Assembly: GCA_937928755.1 (NCBI GenBank)
Contig: CALEZI010000057.1
Location: forward strand, 1 to 64,000
Length of the DNA: 64,000 nt
Direction: 5' to 3'
Source of the DNA: an uncultured Rhodanobacteraceae bacterium
GTDB lineage: Bacteria; Pseudomonadota; Gammaproteobacteria; Xanthomonadales; SZUA-5
Shown here: piece by piece, positions 17,498-25,892 of the stretch
How the letters are laid out: each line of letters starts with the position of its first letter
Numbering within the stretch: position 1 is the first letter of the stretch
Program-made: the position numbers and the translations under genes
The notes under the pieces: model-generated
The model's input: only the letters and a program-made list of their open reading frames with translations
Database searches by the model: none
Told to the model about the DNA's origin: nothing

Positions 17498-19675
17498 TTG
17501 AACGAGCCCCTGCCCTTGCGCTTTCTCGCCGAACTCAAGCGCCGCAATGTGATCCGCATGGCCGGGTTGTATCTGGTCGGCGCATGGCTGGCGGTGCAGG
17601 TGGCGGCGACGTTGTTGCCGGTTTTCGAGGCGCCGGCTTGGCTGATGAAGGTCCTGGTCGTCGCGCTGGCTTTCGGTTTCCTGGCCGCGCTGGTGTTTTC
17701 CTGGATCTACGAACTGACGCCGGCGGGCCTCAGGCGCGACGAGGAACTGGTTTCTGGAAACGAACCGTACGCGGGCACGGAACGCCGGCTGCGCCGGATC
17801 AGCGACGCCCCGCAAGTCCAGGCGGAAACGCCGCCGCGCAGCTATTCGCGGCAGCGCCTGCAGGACCGGCTGATCATCGTCCTGTTGCTGCTGGCGATCG
17901 GCTACTTTCTGTTCGACAAGTGGCTGCACCAAACGCCGCCGCAGTCGCTGCCCGGCGCAACAACCGCGTCCACGAGCGCCGACGCGCCACTAACCGCTGC
18001 GCGGCCGCAAGCGGTCGCCGACCTGATCGCCGTGTTGCCGTTCCGCAACCGCAGTGCGTTGCCGGAGGACGCCTATTTCGCCGAGGGCATGCACGACGAT
18101 CTGCTGACGCAGTTGTCGAAGGTCGCCGGGCTGAAGGTCATTTCGCGCACCTCGATGATGCGTTATGGCAACACCACCCTCTCGGTGCCCGAAATCGCCC
18201 GCGAACTGGGCGCGGCGGTGATTCTGGAGGGCGCCGTGCAGCGCTCGGGGAACCAGGTGCTGGTCACCGTACAGTTGATCGACGGCGACAGCGATGTGCA
18301 CTTGTGGGCGGAACGCTACGATCGCGCGCTGACCACCGACAGCGTGTTCGCCATCCAGGCCGAAATTGCCCAGGCCGTTGCCGATGCGACGCGCGTGGCG
18401 CTGAGTCCGGCCGAGGCCCAGGCGCTGGCGACCGGATCGACCGGAAACATGCGTGCCTACGAGGCCTTCCTGCAGGGCAAGCTGCTGGCGGCAAACGATC
18501 TCGCCACGCCGGAGCGATTTGCCGCGGCGCTGGTACAGTTCGAGCGCGCCATCGCCCTCGATCCGCAATTCGCCGAAGCTCACGCGCGCAAGGCGCGCAT
18601 CCAGTTGGCCAGTTACTGGTTCGGCTACAGCGACGCTACGATGCGCGATGCCGCCAAGCTGACCATCGAGCGGGCGGTCGCGCTGGCGCCGGACGACATC
18701 GAGACCTGGATGGCGCAGGCCTATTTCCATTACTGGGGCGAACTCGACTATGCCAGCGCCGACGCTTTGCTCGAACGCGTCATCGAGCGTGCACCCGGCA
18801 ATGCCGAAGCCTGGTATGCGCGCGGCCTGGTGGGACGGCGCGACGGCCGTTTCGATGACACCATCGCCGCCTTCAGGGAGTCGCTGAAGATCGATCCGGC
18901 CAACACCGATACGCTGCTGGAGCTGTCCAACACCTTGTTGACCCTCGGTGATTACGAGGAATCGGATGTCTTGCGTGCGCGGGTCAAGGCACTCGGTGTG
19001 GAGGTCCCCTCGCACAGCGCCGAGACCGCCCTGAACCAAGGCGACATTGAAGGCGCATGGGCAGCGCTGGAGGGCCCGAACGACTTTTATTCGACGTTGC
19101 CGTTCCGTATTGCGTTGGCCAGTCGCAACCCGGACTGGATCGCCAAGGCGCTGTCGACCGAACTCTGGCCCGAGCGCCTGCGGCAGTTTCCGGATCACCC
19201 CGACACCCACGCACTCGCCGAGGCGGAGGCGCTATTGGTGCTCGGCCAGGGCGACGCGGCGCGAGCCAGGTTGCAGGCGGTCAAGGCGCGCATCGAAACA
19301 CGCGCCAAACCGTATCCGGGTGGCTGGTCTTCCACCAGCTACTATTTCTACTACCCGTGCGACCTGCCGGGCATGCTCGGCGACCTCGAAGGCGTGCGCG
19401 CGGCCGAACGCGACTGGATCGACAACGCACCACGCGACGTCTGGGCGGAAAGTGGCATCCGCCTGGCGTTCGCCGTCGCCTTCGCGCGCGCAGGCGATGC
19501 CGAACACGCCCTGGACCACCTGGAGAAGCTGCAGTCGCAGATCGGACCGGTGAGCTTCATCAGCATGGAGCAAAGCCCCGGCCTCGACACGTTGCGCCAG
19601 CACCCGCGTTACCTCGCGCTCGCCGCGGGTTATGCAAAGTGGAAGCAGCAACGGCGCTCGACGACGCCCGCTTAG
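17498..19675 (+). CDS. Membrane-anchored FlgO/TolB-domain and TPR protein
   Basis: A 725-residue protein of a type common in gammaproteobacteria. The N-terminus LRFLAELKRRNVIRMAGLYL leads into two transmembrane segments (about 20-40 and 46-68), a linker, a third hydrophobic segment (about 125-143), then a FlgO/TolB-N-like domain (IAVLPFRNRS, DAYFAEGMHDDLLTQLSKV, LKVISRTSMMRY, about 175-300) and TPR repeats to the C-terminus. Paralogues often carry adenylate cyclase or DNA-binding domains at the front; here neither is present. Initiation at TTG 17498 matches the usual family N-terminus, although the Shine-Dalgarno is weak. A 20-nt piece of a paralogue survives at 21072-21091. Function unknown, perhaps signalling or scaffolding. 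Confidence 0.82.
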   Translation: MNEPLPLRFLAELKRRNVIRMAGLYLVGAWLAVQVAATLLPVFEAPAWLMKVLVVALAFGFLAALVFSWIYELTPAGLRRDEELVSGNEPYAGTERRLRRISDAPQVQAETPPRSYSRQRLQDRLIIVLLLLAIGYFLFDKWLHQTPPQSLPGATTASTSADAPLTAARPQAVADLIAVLPFRNRSALPEDAYFAEGMHDDLLTQLSKVAGLKVISRTSMMRYGNTTLSVPEIARELGAAVILEGAVQRSGNQVLVTVQLIDGDSDVHLWAERYDRALTTDSVFAIQAEIAQAVADATRVALSPAEAQALATGSTGNMRAYEAFLQGKLLAANDLATPERFAAALVQFERAIALDPQFAEAHARKARIQLASYWFGYSDATMRDAAKLTIERAVALAPDDIETWMAQAYFHYWGELDYASADALLERVIERAPGNAEAWYARGLVGRRDGRFDDTIAAFRESLKIDPANTDTLLELSNTLLTLGDYEESDVLRARVKALGVEVPSHSAETALNQGDIEGAWAALEGPNDFYSTLPFRIALASRNPDWIAKALSTELWPERLRQFPDHPDTHALAEAEALLVLGQGDAARARLQAVKARIETRAKPYPGGWSSTSYYFYYPCDLPGMLGDLEGVRAAERDWIDNAPRDVWAESGIRLAFAVAFARAGDAEHALDHLEKLQSQIGPVSFISMEQSPGLDTLRQHPRYLALAAGYAKWKQQRRSTTPA

Positions 19676-19695
19676 CCGCGATTTGCGCGCCGGGA

Positions 19696-20652
19696 TCAGC
19701 CCGCCAGCCGCAACGAGTAGCCCACATAGACGGCATACGCGCCGAGCAGCAGCGCGCCGTTCCAACGCGTGATCTTCAGGCCCATCAGCATCATCGGCAC
19801 CAGTACCAGGGCAAATCCGATCATCACCGGGATATCCAGCCACATCAGCGTGGGCGCGCTGGTCGGCAGCGGCGTGATGATCGCGGTGATGCCGAGCACG
19901 CACAGGACGTTGTAGATGTTCGATCCGAGCACGTTGCCGATGGCGATGTCGGCGTGCCCGCGGTACGCCGCCATGACGCTGGAAGCCATCTCCGGCAACG
20001 ACGTGCCGATGGCAACGATGGTGAGCCCGATCACCAGCTCACTCATGCCCCACATCTTCGCCAGCGTTACCGCCGCGCCGACACACAAGTGGGCACCGCC
20101 CATCAAGGCGGCCAGGCCGACCACGATCAGGCCGATGGTCCATCCAAGCTTGCGATTCGCTTTCGGGTTCTCATTGGCGAATTCCGCCTGGACGGCTGCC
20201 GGCTCGCTCTTCGAGCACTTCAACAGATAAAGCATGAACGCGACGAAGGCGCCGACCAGAATCAACCCCTCCCAGCGGACCAGCTGACCAAAACTGGCAA
20301 GACCCCAGAGCAGAAAGCTGACCGCGATCACGATCGGCAGTTCGACGCGCACCATGCGCAGTTGCACCGCCATCGGAGCGACCAGTGCAGCCAGTCCCAG
20401 AATGACGCCGACGTTCGCGATGCTCGAGCCGACCACGTTGCCGATCGCGATGTCGGTATTGCCGTTTACCGCCGCACCGATGTTGACCGCCAGTTCGGGC
20501 GTCGAGGTGCCGAAGCCGACGACCACCAGGCCGATGACGAACTGACTGATACCGAAGCGCTCCGCTACCGACGATGCGCCTTTGACGAAGAGGTCGGCGC
20601 CGACCACCAGAATGGCAACACCGCCGACAAGAATGAGGAACTGAAGGAGCAT
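19696..20652 (-). CDS. Calcium/sodium antiporter (CaCA family, YrbG-like)
   Basis: A 318-residue inner-membrane exchanger with about ten transmembrane helices and two inverted copies of the CaCA alpha repeat: GFGTSTPELAVNIGAAVNGN (about 46-65) and AIGTSLPEMASSVMAAYRGH (about 205-224), each followed by a GN-V-GS-N/S motif. These hold the ion-coordinating acidic and Ser/Thr residues. A short charged loop in the middle (KCSKSEPAAVQAEFANENPK) separates the halves. It is convergent with the TPR gene, with 20 nt between stop codons. The physiological ion pair is inferred from the family. Confidence 0.94.
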   Translation of the reverse strand: MLLQFLILVGGVAILVVGADLFVKGASSVAERFGISQFVIGLVVVGFGTSTPELAVNIGAAVNGNTDIAIGNVVGSSIANVGVILGLAALVAPMAVQLRMVRVELPIVIAVSFLLWGLASFGQLVRWEGLILVGAFVAFMLYLLKCSKSEPAAVQAEFANENPKANRKLGWTIGLIVVGLAALMGGAHLCVGAAVTLAKMWGMSELVIGLTIVAIGTSLPEMASSVMAAYRGHADIAIGNVLGSNIYNVLCVLGITAIITPLPTSAPTLMWLDIPVMIGFALVLVPMMLMGLKITRWNGALLLGAYAVYVGYSLRLAG

Positions 20653-20860
20653 GGAAGATCAGGCGACAGCTTGGGGACTTCGAGGCTAGCAGAGGACCCG
20701 AGCGCCGACCGTGCAGAGCTTGTTCAAACGCAAGGCGGGCACGCGCGAGGCGATGGAACTCGCGGGCAGAACCGGGTCGTAACCCATGTCGCTGCAGGGC
20801 GTCGGCAGTTGCTTTGACGGATGGTGCTGCCCCGGCTCGGTGCCGATCAGCCCGGAAGTG

Positions 20861-21057
20861 CGGATCGATGCCTGTGTCGAAAGTGGATTCAGTTGGGTCG
20901 ACATCAGCGTTCACCATGCCCGCGCCACCGCGCACCACTCGTGCGCGTGGATCCCATTGATCGGCCGCTGATCGGGCAAGCGTTGCAGGAGCCGATGATC
21001 CTGCTGACTCGCAACCGGCTGATCGCGGCCTACTCGGGACTGGGGCGGCTGGTCTGA
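20861..21057 (+). pseudogene. Remnant of a PIN-domain toxin (VapC-like), frameshifted
   Basis: One frame reads SPEVRIDACVESGFSWVDIS then VHHARATA, matching the second half of VapC PIN domains. After about 20945 the match jumps to another frame, RVDPIDRPLIGQALQEPMIL then LTRNRLIAAYSGLGRLV, the usual PIN C-terminus with the D-P-x-D-R motif. The N-terminal part with the first catalytic aspartate is missing and no antitoxin gene is adjacent. The VapC assignment comes from pattern recognition of the short motifs. Confidence 0.6.
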
Positions 21058-21060
21058 TGG

Positions 21061-21107
21061 CTTGGATTTCTTCGCCGAACTCAAGCGCCGCCAATTCATG
21101 CCTTTCG
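21061..21107 (+). pseudogene. Fragment of a FlgO/TolB-TPR type gene 5' end
   Basis: Positions 21072-21091 read TCGCCGAACTCAAGCGCCGC, identical over 20 nt to 17526-17545, which encodes the AELKRRN start of the TPR gene. In frame it gives DFFAELKRRQF and then homology ends. It is a leftover of a paralogue or of a recombination event beside the PIN remnant. Confidence 0.55.
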
Positions 21108-21220
21108 GTATTCGCGCTGTCACCAATAAAGCGCCAACTGTTTATTAGCAGCCCTACTCGGCAGGCATTATGCTGCGAACAGCCAAGCCCCGGGATCAGC
21201 CTGCGGGAGGCGGGAGCCCC

Positions 21221-22384
21221 ATGAGCATTCGCAAGTACCTGTTCCGCATCATCAACTGGATTTCGCGTCACTTCTTTGCGAGCCGGTTGAACTATGCCCA
21301 CATCCAGGCCTTCATCTACAACAACTCCTGGCACAAGTTCTTCAACCTGGTCCACGTGCACTGGGACATGTGGCGTGGCAAATCGATCACCAGCAGCCGG
21401 CCCTACATCTGCGTGTTCGAGGTGACCAACGTCTGCAACCTCAAATGCCCCTTCTGCCTCACCGGGAAGGGCATTTCAGGCGGCCGCGACGTCCGCCACA
21501 TGACCTTCGAAGAATCGAAGCAGATCATCGACGCGATCGCGCCGCACACCTACTTCATGCAGGTGTACACCTGGGGCGAGCCGCTGCTCAACAAGGATCT
21601 GGTCCGCATCGTCGAGTACGCCAAGGCGCGCAACGTTTACGTCATGCTCTCTACCAACGCCACGGCAATGACGCCCGCCTACAACAAGCGCCTGATCGAT
21701 TCCGGCATCGACTACGTGATGGTGGCCATCGACGGCGGCAGCCAGGAGACCTACAAGAAGTACCGCGTCGGCGGCGACTACGACAAAGTTCTCGCCAACG
21801 TGAAGGACCTGCTGCAGCAGAGACGGGAGCGCAAGCTCGAACACCCCTTCGTGGAATGGCAGTTCATCGTCTTTCGCCACAACGAGCACGAGGCCAGGTC
21901 CACCGAGGCGATGGCCTACGAGATCGGCATCAACAAGTTCACGCCGCTGCCGGCCTACGTCGAGGATCCGGAGTGGGCGGCCACCGATCCGGAGTACCGG
22001 ACCGAGCTCAAGAACCCCGAGCGCCTGAAGGATTGCGATCGCCCCTGGTCGCACCTCAACGTGCGCGCCGATGGCGGCGTTGCATCGTGCTGCTATTCCT
22101 TTTTCAAGAAGGACGACCTCGGCGAACTGACCATGCACAGCTTCGACGAGGTCTGGAACAATGCCCATTTCCAGCAGTCGCGCCGGCTGATCACCCAGTT
22201 CAAGCGCGGCCAGGAAATGGAACAATCCAGCCTGCTGTGCCGCGATTGCCTGAAGACCGGCGTGCGCCCGAGTTTCATCGAGACGCCGACCGACACGCAG
22301 GCCAAGCAGAAGGCGGTCGCCGGCGCGCACGACAAGGCGGCGCCGCGCAGCATTCCGGTCCAGGTCATTACCGACGGGTCCTGA
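21221..22384 (+). CDS. Radical SAM/SPASM domain protein
   Basis: A 387-residue radical S-adenosylmethionine enzyme. VTNVCNLKCPFC gives the CxxxCxxC cluster (C72, C76, C79) that binds the 4Fe-4S used to cleave SAM. The C-terminal SPASM-type cysteines appear in DCDRPW, SCCYSF and LLCRDCLKTG, probably holding an auxiliary cluster. An N-terminal extension of about 60 residues precedes the barrel. ATG 21221 has GGGAG 6-10 nt upstream. It faces, and overlaps by 17 nt at its 3' end, the last gene of the opposite-strand glycan operon. Related enzymes modify sugars or peptides; no precursor peptide gene is seen nearby, so a role in the glycan locus is only suggested. Confidence 0.88.
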   Translation: MSIRKYLFRIINWISRHFFASRLNYAHIQAFIYNNSWHKFFNLVHVHWDMWRGKSITSSRPYICVFEVTNVCNLKCPFCLTGKGISGGRDVRHMTFEESKQIIDAIAPHTYFMQVYTWGEPLLNKDLVRIVEYAKARNVYVMLSTNATAMTPAYNKRLIDSGIDYVMVAIDGGSQETYKKYRVGGDYDKVLANVKDLLQQRRERKLEHPFVEWQFIVFRHNEHEARSTEAMAYEIGINKFTPLPAYVEDPEWAATDPEYRTELKNPERLKDCDRPWSHLNVRADGGVASCCYSFFKKDDLGELTMHSFDEVWNNAHFQQSRRLITQFKRGQEMEQSSLLCRDCLKTGVRPSFIETPTDTQAKQKAVAGAHDKAAPRSIPVQVITDGS

Positions 22385-23255
22385 AGAAGGCCATCACCAG
22401 GGCCACCGAGATCGCTTCGCCGGCCATGATCCAGATGCGGCTGCCGATCGCCACCAGCAGGCATGCTGGCGCCGGCATGTAGGGCAACAGCAGCAGGTAC
22501 AGGGCCGATTCGCGAACGCCGATGCCGCCCGGCGCGAACACGGCGACCAAGCCGGCGGCAAAACTGAGCCCCATGCTGGCGGCGATCGGCAGTGCCGCAC
22601 CCTCCGGGATCGGCTGCAAGGCGGCGACGAAGGCCAGGAAGGCGCCTCCGAACGCGGCCCAGAACAGCACGTAATAGAGGTATACGGCGAACATCCGCCT
22701 GGCGCTCGGAAGCGCGGCGGCGGCGAAAGCGCGACCGATGGCGCCCGGCAGATAGCGCATCAGACCGAGCAGACGCGGGTGCATCAACAGCGCCAGCAAG
22801 ACCGCAAGCAGCACGACGGTACCGCCGCCAAGCGGGAAGTCCATCGCCAGCGCCACCGCCGGCAGGCCGGCGGAAATCGCCGCGCCGCACAACAGCAAGG
22901 TTTCCAGGTACAGCGCGAGCACCGTCGTGGCAGCAGGAATGCCCTGCTCAGTGCTCATCGCGATGCGACCGACATAGCCCCAGACCGCACCCGGCAGGTA
23001 GCGACCCAGCGACGACAACAGCCAGGTGCGGATGCTGGATCGGGCGTCGGTATCGGCGCCCAGCGCGCGCAGGATCAGGTGCCAGCCGAGGGCATCGAGG
23101 AAAAACAGCGCCACCAGCGCCAGCGAGGCCAGCAGCATCAGGCCGGGGTGCAATTCCCACTCGAGATGCCGGATCTCGTTCCACTGCGCCAGCAGCAGCC
23201 ACAGCATGCACGCCAGCGCCAGCGCGACGAAAACCCAGCGCCAGTAGCGCGGCAT
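22368..23255 (-). CDS. Flippase-like membrane protein (UPF0104/lysylphosphatidylglycerol-synthase TM family)
   Basis: A 295-residue polytopic membrane protein with about eight hydrophobic segments. It carries RTWLLSSLGRYLPGAVWGYVGR (about 81-102) and, near the C-terminus, FAPGGIGVRESALYLLL, the G-G-x-G-x-R-E motif of the AglD/MprF transmembrane domain family. Such proteins occur in glycan loci, where they are proposed to move lipid-linked intermediates. Its ATG shares one base with the stop codon of the upstream acyltransferase gene (TGATG), so translation is coupled. It is the last gene of the minus-strand operon and its tail overlaps the radical SAM gene. Confidence 0.82.
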   Translation of the reverse strand: MPRYWRWVFVALALACMLWLLLAQWNEIRHLEWELHPGLMLLASLALVALFFLDALGWHLILRALGADTDARSSIRTWLLSSLGRYLPGAVWGYVGRIAMSTEQGIPAATTVLALYLETLLLCGAAISAGLPAVALAMDFPLGGGTVVLLAVLLALLMHPRLLGLMRYLPGAIGRAFAAAALPSARRMFAVYLYYVLFWAAFGGAFLAFVAALQPIPEGAALPIAASMGLSFAAGLVAVFAPGGIGVRESALYLLLLPYMPAPACLLVAIGSRIWIMAGEAISVALVMAFFRTRR

Positions 23256-24007
23256 CAGACTTCCGGACGCGCGCGCAGCACCCGCGCCGGCACACCGCCG
23301 ACCCGCGCCCCCGCGGGCACGTCGCGGTTGACCACCGCATTGGCGCCGACCACGGCGCCCTGGCCGATGCGCACGCCATCGAGGATCTTGGCGCCGGCAC
23401 CGACCCAGACGCCATCCTCGATGACGATGCCGCGGGCGCTGAACCCCTGTTGCGAGATCGGTCGCGCATCGTCATCGAACCGGTGACTCGAGGCGACCAC
23501 GAAACACTGCCCGGCGATCATGACGTGGTTGCCGATGGTGAGCCCGCCGTTGCCGTAGAGCACCGTGCCCTGGCCAATGCCGCTGTGACTGCCGATGTGA
23601 ATGAAGCCCTCGGGCGGTCCGGCATTCAGGCAGGCGAAGCTGCGCACGAAACTCTGCTCGCCGATGCGGATGCCTACCGCCTGCGCACTGGTGGCGATCA
23701 GTTGCACGTACTCGTCGATGATCGCGCCACGCCCGAGTTCTATCTGGCGCGGGCAGCGCAAACTGGTGTGGTGGCCGATGAAGGCGCGCCGCGCCAGGCC
23801 GCGGAAGGCCAGCGGGTAGAGCAGGCGCCGCAGCCCGAAACCGGGCAGGCCCGGGATCGCGTGGCAAAGGCCGAGCACGAGCTCATGACAGAACAGCGCC
23901 CAGAGGCCGGCATCGGCGCCCACGGTGAGCCGGATATAGCGAGCCAGGCTCGACTCCGATGCGTACATCGCATGCAAATCGTAGTGCCGGCTCTCGCGCG
24001 CGCTCAA
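23255..24007 (-). CDS. Hexapeptide-repeat acyltransferase
   Basis: A 250-residue left-handed beta-helix transferase. Isoleucine-rich hexapeptide repeats (IELGRGAIIDEYVQLIA, IHIGSHSGIGQGTVLYGNGG, IVIEDGVWVGAGAKILDGVRIGQGA in part) run from about 80 to 235 and end GARVGGVPARVLR, the family signature. It most likely transfers an acetyl or other acyl group to a sugar from acyl-CoA. Initiation is probably at TTG 24007, which overlaps the upstream methyltransferase stop (TTGA, 4-nt overlap); an internal ATG giving MYASESS is the alternative. It is the penultimate gene of the glycan operon. Confidence 0.85.
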   Translation of the reverse strand: MSARESRHYDLHAMYASESSLARYIRLTVGADAGLWALFCHELVLGLCHAIPGLPGFGLRRLLYPLAFRGLARRAFIGHHTSLRCPRQIELGRGAIIDEYVQLIATSAQAVGIRIGEQSFVRSFACLNAGPPEGFIHIGSHSGIGQGTVLYGNGGLTIGNHVMIAGQCFVVASSHRFDDDARPISQQGFSARGIVIEDGVWVGAGAKILDGVRIGQGAVVGANAVVNRDVPAGARVGGVPARVLRARPEV

Positions 24008-25095
24008 GAGTCCTGCGCCCCCTCGCGCGTGGCGTGCGCCACCCAGCTCGCGCTGGCGCCGGGCCGCGCCACCACCTGGATCCGGCCAAAACCGGCATTC
24101 GCTAACATGCCCTCGACGTCATCGCGGGAAAAATAGTGAGTGACCGGAGCAGCGAGGCGGTCGAACCAGCCGAGCACGTTTTCGCGGAATGGGAACTGCG
24201 CGTAGATGCGTCCCGGAATGCGCTCGGCGAGGCCGCGCAATCCGGGCAAGCGCGACAGGATCCGGTACGGCACCAGCAGGAAGATCTCGGAGAGCACCGC
24301 CAGCACCCAGGACAACGCGCGCAGCAAGGCGAACGGCATGCGCGTGGTGATGCGCCGCAACCACTCGATCGGCTGGTACCAGAATTCGCGCTTGCCGTAG
24401 ACCCAGAGCACCAGCGGGCGGCCCGCCGCAACCACGCGCGCGATGCTGCGCACGGCCATCGCGGGATCGGGAAGGTGCTGCAGCACGCCCACCGAGTAGA
24501 CCAGATCGAAGCGCGGGCGAAACGGCAGGGCATAGGCGTCGGCCTGGACCACGTGCAGCTTGGGGTAACGGCTGGTTTGCGCGTACGCGGTCTCCACCGC
24601 CTCGCTGAGATCGACCGCGACCACCTCGGCGCCGAAGCTGCTGGCCACGCTGGCCGGACGGCCCGAGCCGCAGCCGACCTCCAGCACCAGCTTGCCGGCG
24701 AAATCCTCGGGACCGAGGAAGGGCTGCACGAATCCCAGGAAGATCGAGCGGAAGTAGTCGAAATTGTCGACGAAACTGGTCCACTGGTAGCCGAACGCGC
24801 GCATCGTGCGCGCCTTGCGGTCGCGCAGGTGCGCGGGCAGGGCCGGTGCCGAGAAACGGGCGGCGTGGCGGGCCACGAAATTCGGATAGCGGCCGTGCAG
24901 ACACTGCGCCAGCAGCGCGTCGGGCAGCAGGCGCGGGATGCCGCCGACGATCGGGTAGACCTTGCCGCAGGCGCAGCGCAGGAATCCCTCGACGATCTCG
25001 TCGCTATCGCCGATGCGCTCCTCGCTCAGGACCTCGAGGCTCAGCGGGCCGGCGCAGGCGGGGCAGCAAAGGATGTCGAGCAATCGGGCTTTCAT
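24004..25095 (-). CDS. Class I SAM-dependent methyltransferase with Trm112-like zinc-ribbon N-terminus
   Basis: A 363-residue protein. The first about 60 residues resemble Trm112/YcaR (ILCCPACAGPL, then CACGKVYPIVGGIPRLLP), with C11/C14 and C41/C43 as probable zinc ligands. The methyltransferase domain follows: SAM motif I VLEVGCGSGRPASVAS (about 137-152), the acidic loop VVAVDLS, and SVGVLQHLPDP in motif IV. A hydrophobic stretch near the C-terminus (LLRALSWVLAVLSEIFLLVP) may sit on the membrane. ATG 25095 overlaps the upstream methyltransferase stop by 4 nt (ATGA). In glycan loci such enzymes commonly O-methylate sugars; the acceptor here is unknown. Confidence 0.85.
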   Translation of the reverse strand: MKARLLDILCCPACAGPLSLEVLSEERIGDSDEIVEGFLRCACGKVYPIVGGIPRLLPDALLAQCLHGRYPNFVARHAARFSAPALPAHLRDRKARTMRAFGYQWTSFVDNFDYFRSIFLGFVQPFLGPEDFAGKLVLEVGCGSGRPASVASSFGAEVVAVDLSEAVETAYAQTSRYPKLHVVQADAYALPFRPRFDLVYSVGVLQHLPDPAMAVRSIARVVAAGRPLVLWVYGKREFWYQPIEWLRRITTRMPFALLRALSWVLAVLSEIFLLVPYRILSRLPGLRGLAERIPGRIYAQFPFRENVLGWFDRLAAPVTHYFSRDDVEGMLANAGFGRIQVVARPGASASWVAHATREGAQDS

Positions 25096-25892
25096 CGGGC
25101 GTCGTTCGGGTTGGCGGCTGTGCGGGGACCGTTCCTGGTCAGCACAAGGATATAGGAGGGCAGCAGCACATAAGCCGCCCGCCAGAGCCAGGCCGGCACA
25201 CGCTCGATCAAGCTGCCAGGCCGAATCATGTCGCGCGCCATGAACCGGTCGGGATCGCGTAGCACGGCGATGGTGAAGTCGCGCCGCCCGAATCCGCCCA
25301 GCAGGCGTTCGATGCCCCACCAGGTGCGCAGATTTTCGTAGTAGCGGGGCCCGCGCCCGGCCATCCGCATGTAGCGATCGGCCGCCCACTTGGGAAGCCA
25401 GGACAGGAACGGAAGCTTGTAGTGCGGCTCGACGATGGTGAGTCGGGAAGCAGCGCCGAAGTAACAGACGCCGCCGTGACGGAGCACGCGGTGGATCTCG
25501 TCGAACAGCCGCCCGGCATCGGGCACATGCTCGTACACGTGGTTGCAGATGACGAGGTCGAGACAGGCGTCCGGCAAGGGCAACATCTGCGAATCGGCGA
25601 GGACCGGATGCACGTTGTCGACGCCGTCGATGTGCCCGGCCTGCAGCGCGGCAGCGTCGATGTCGAACGCAAACACGTGATCGAAATGTCCGCACAGCGC
25701 TCTCGCGAACAGGCCGCTGCTGCTGCCGACATCGGCAGCCAGGCCCCGCTGCACATTGTCCTCGATCGCACCTGCGGCCTTCAGGACCGCCAGCAGTTTG
25801 CCGACCTTGGGTGCCTTGTAGTCCGCGTCGAGGATGATCGGGGCGATTTCCGAGTACCCGCGCTGGTACTTGTCCGGCGATGGCTCCGTCAT
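25092..25892 (-). CDS. Class I SAM-dependent methyltransferase
   Basis: A 266-residue methyltransferase with motif I AADVGSSSGLFARAL (about 52-66), the acidic FAFDIDAAAL strand end, and ICNHVYEHVPDAGRLFDEIH, the UbiE/type-11 motif. The C-terminal third is hydrophobic and basic (PAWLWRAAYVLLPSYILVLT), suggesting contact with the membrane or a lipid-linked substrate. ATG 25892 overlaps the asnB stop codon by 4 nt, so both are translated in a coupled way. The acceptor cannot be named from sequence. Confidence 0.86.
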   Translation of the reverse strand: MTEPSPDKYQRGYSEIAPIILDADYKAPKVGKLLAVLKAAGAIEDNVQRGLAADVGSSSGLFARALCGHFDHVFAFDIDAAALQAGHIDGVDNVHPVLADSQMLPLPDACLDLVICNHVYEHVPDAGRLFDEIHRVLRHGGVCYFGAASRLTIVEPHYKLPFLSWLPKWAADRYMRMAGRGPRYYENLRTWWGIERLLGGFGRRDFTIAVLRDPDRFMARDMIRPGSLIERVPAWLWRAAYVLLPSYILVLTRNGPRTAANPNDAR

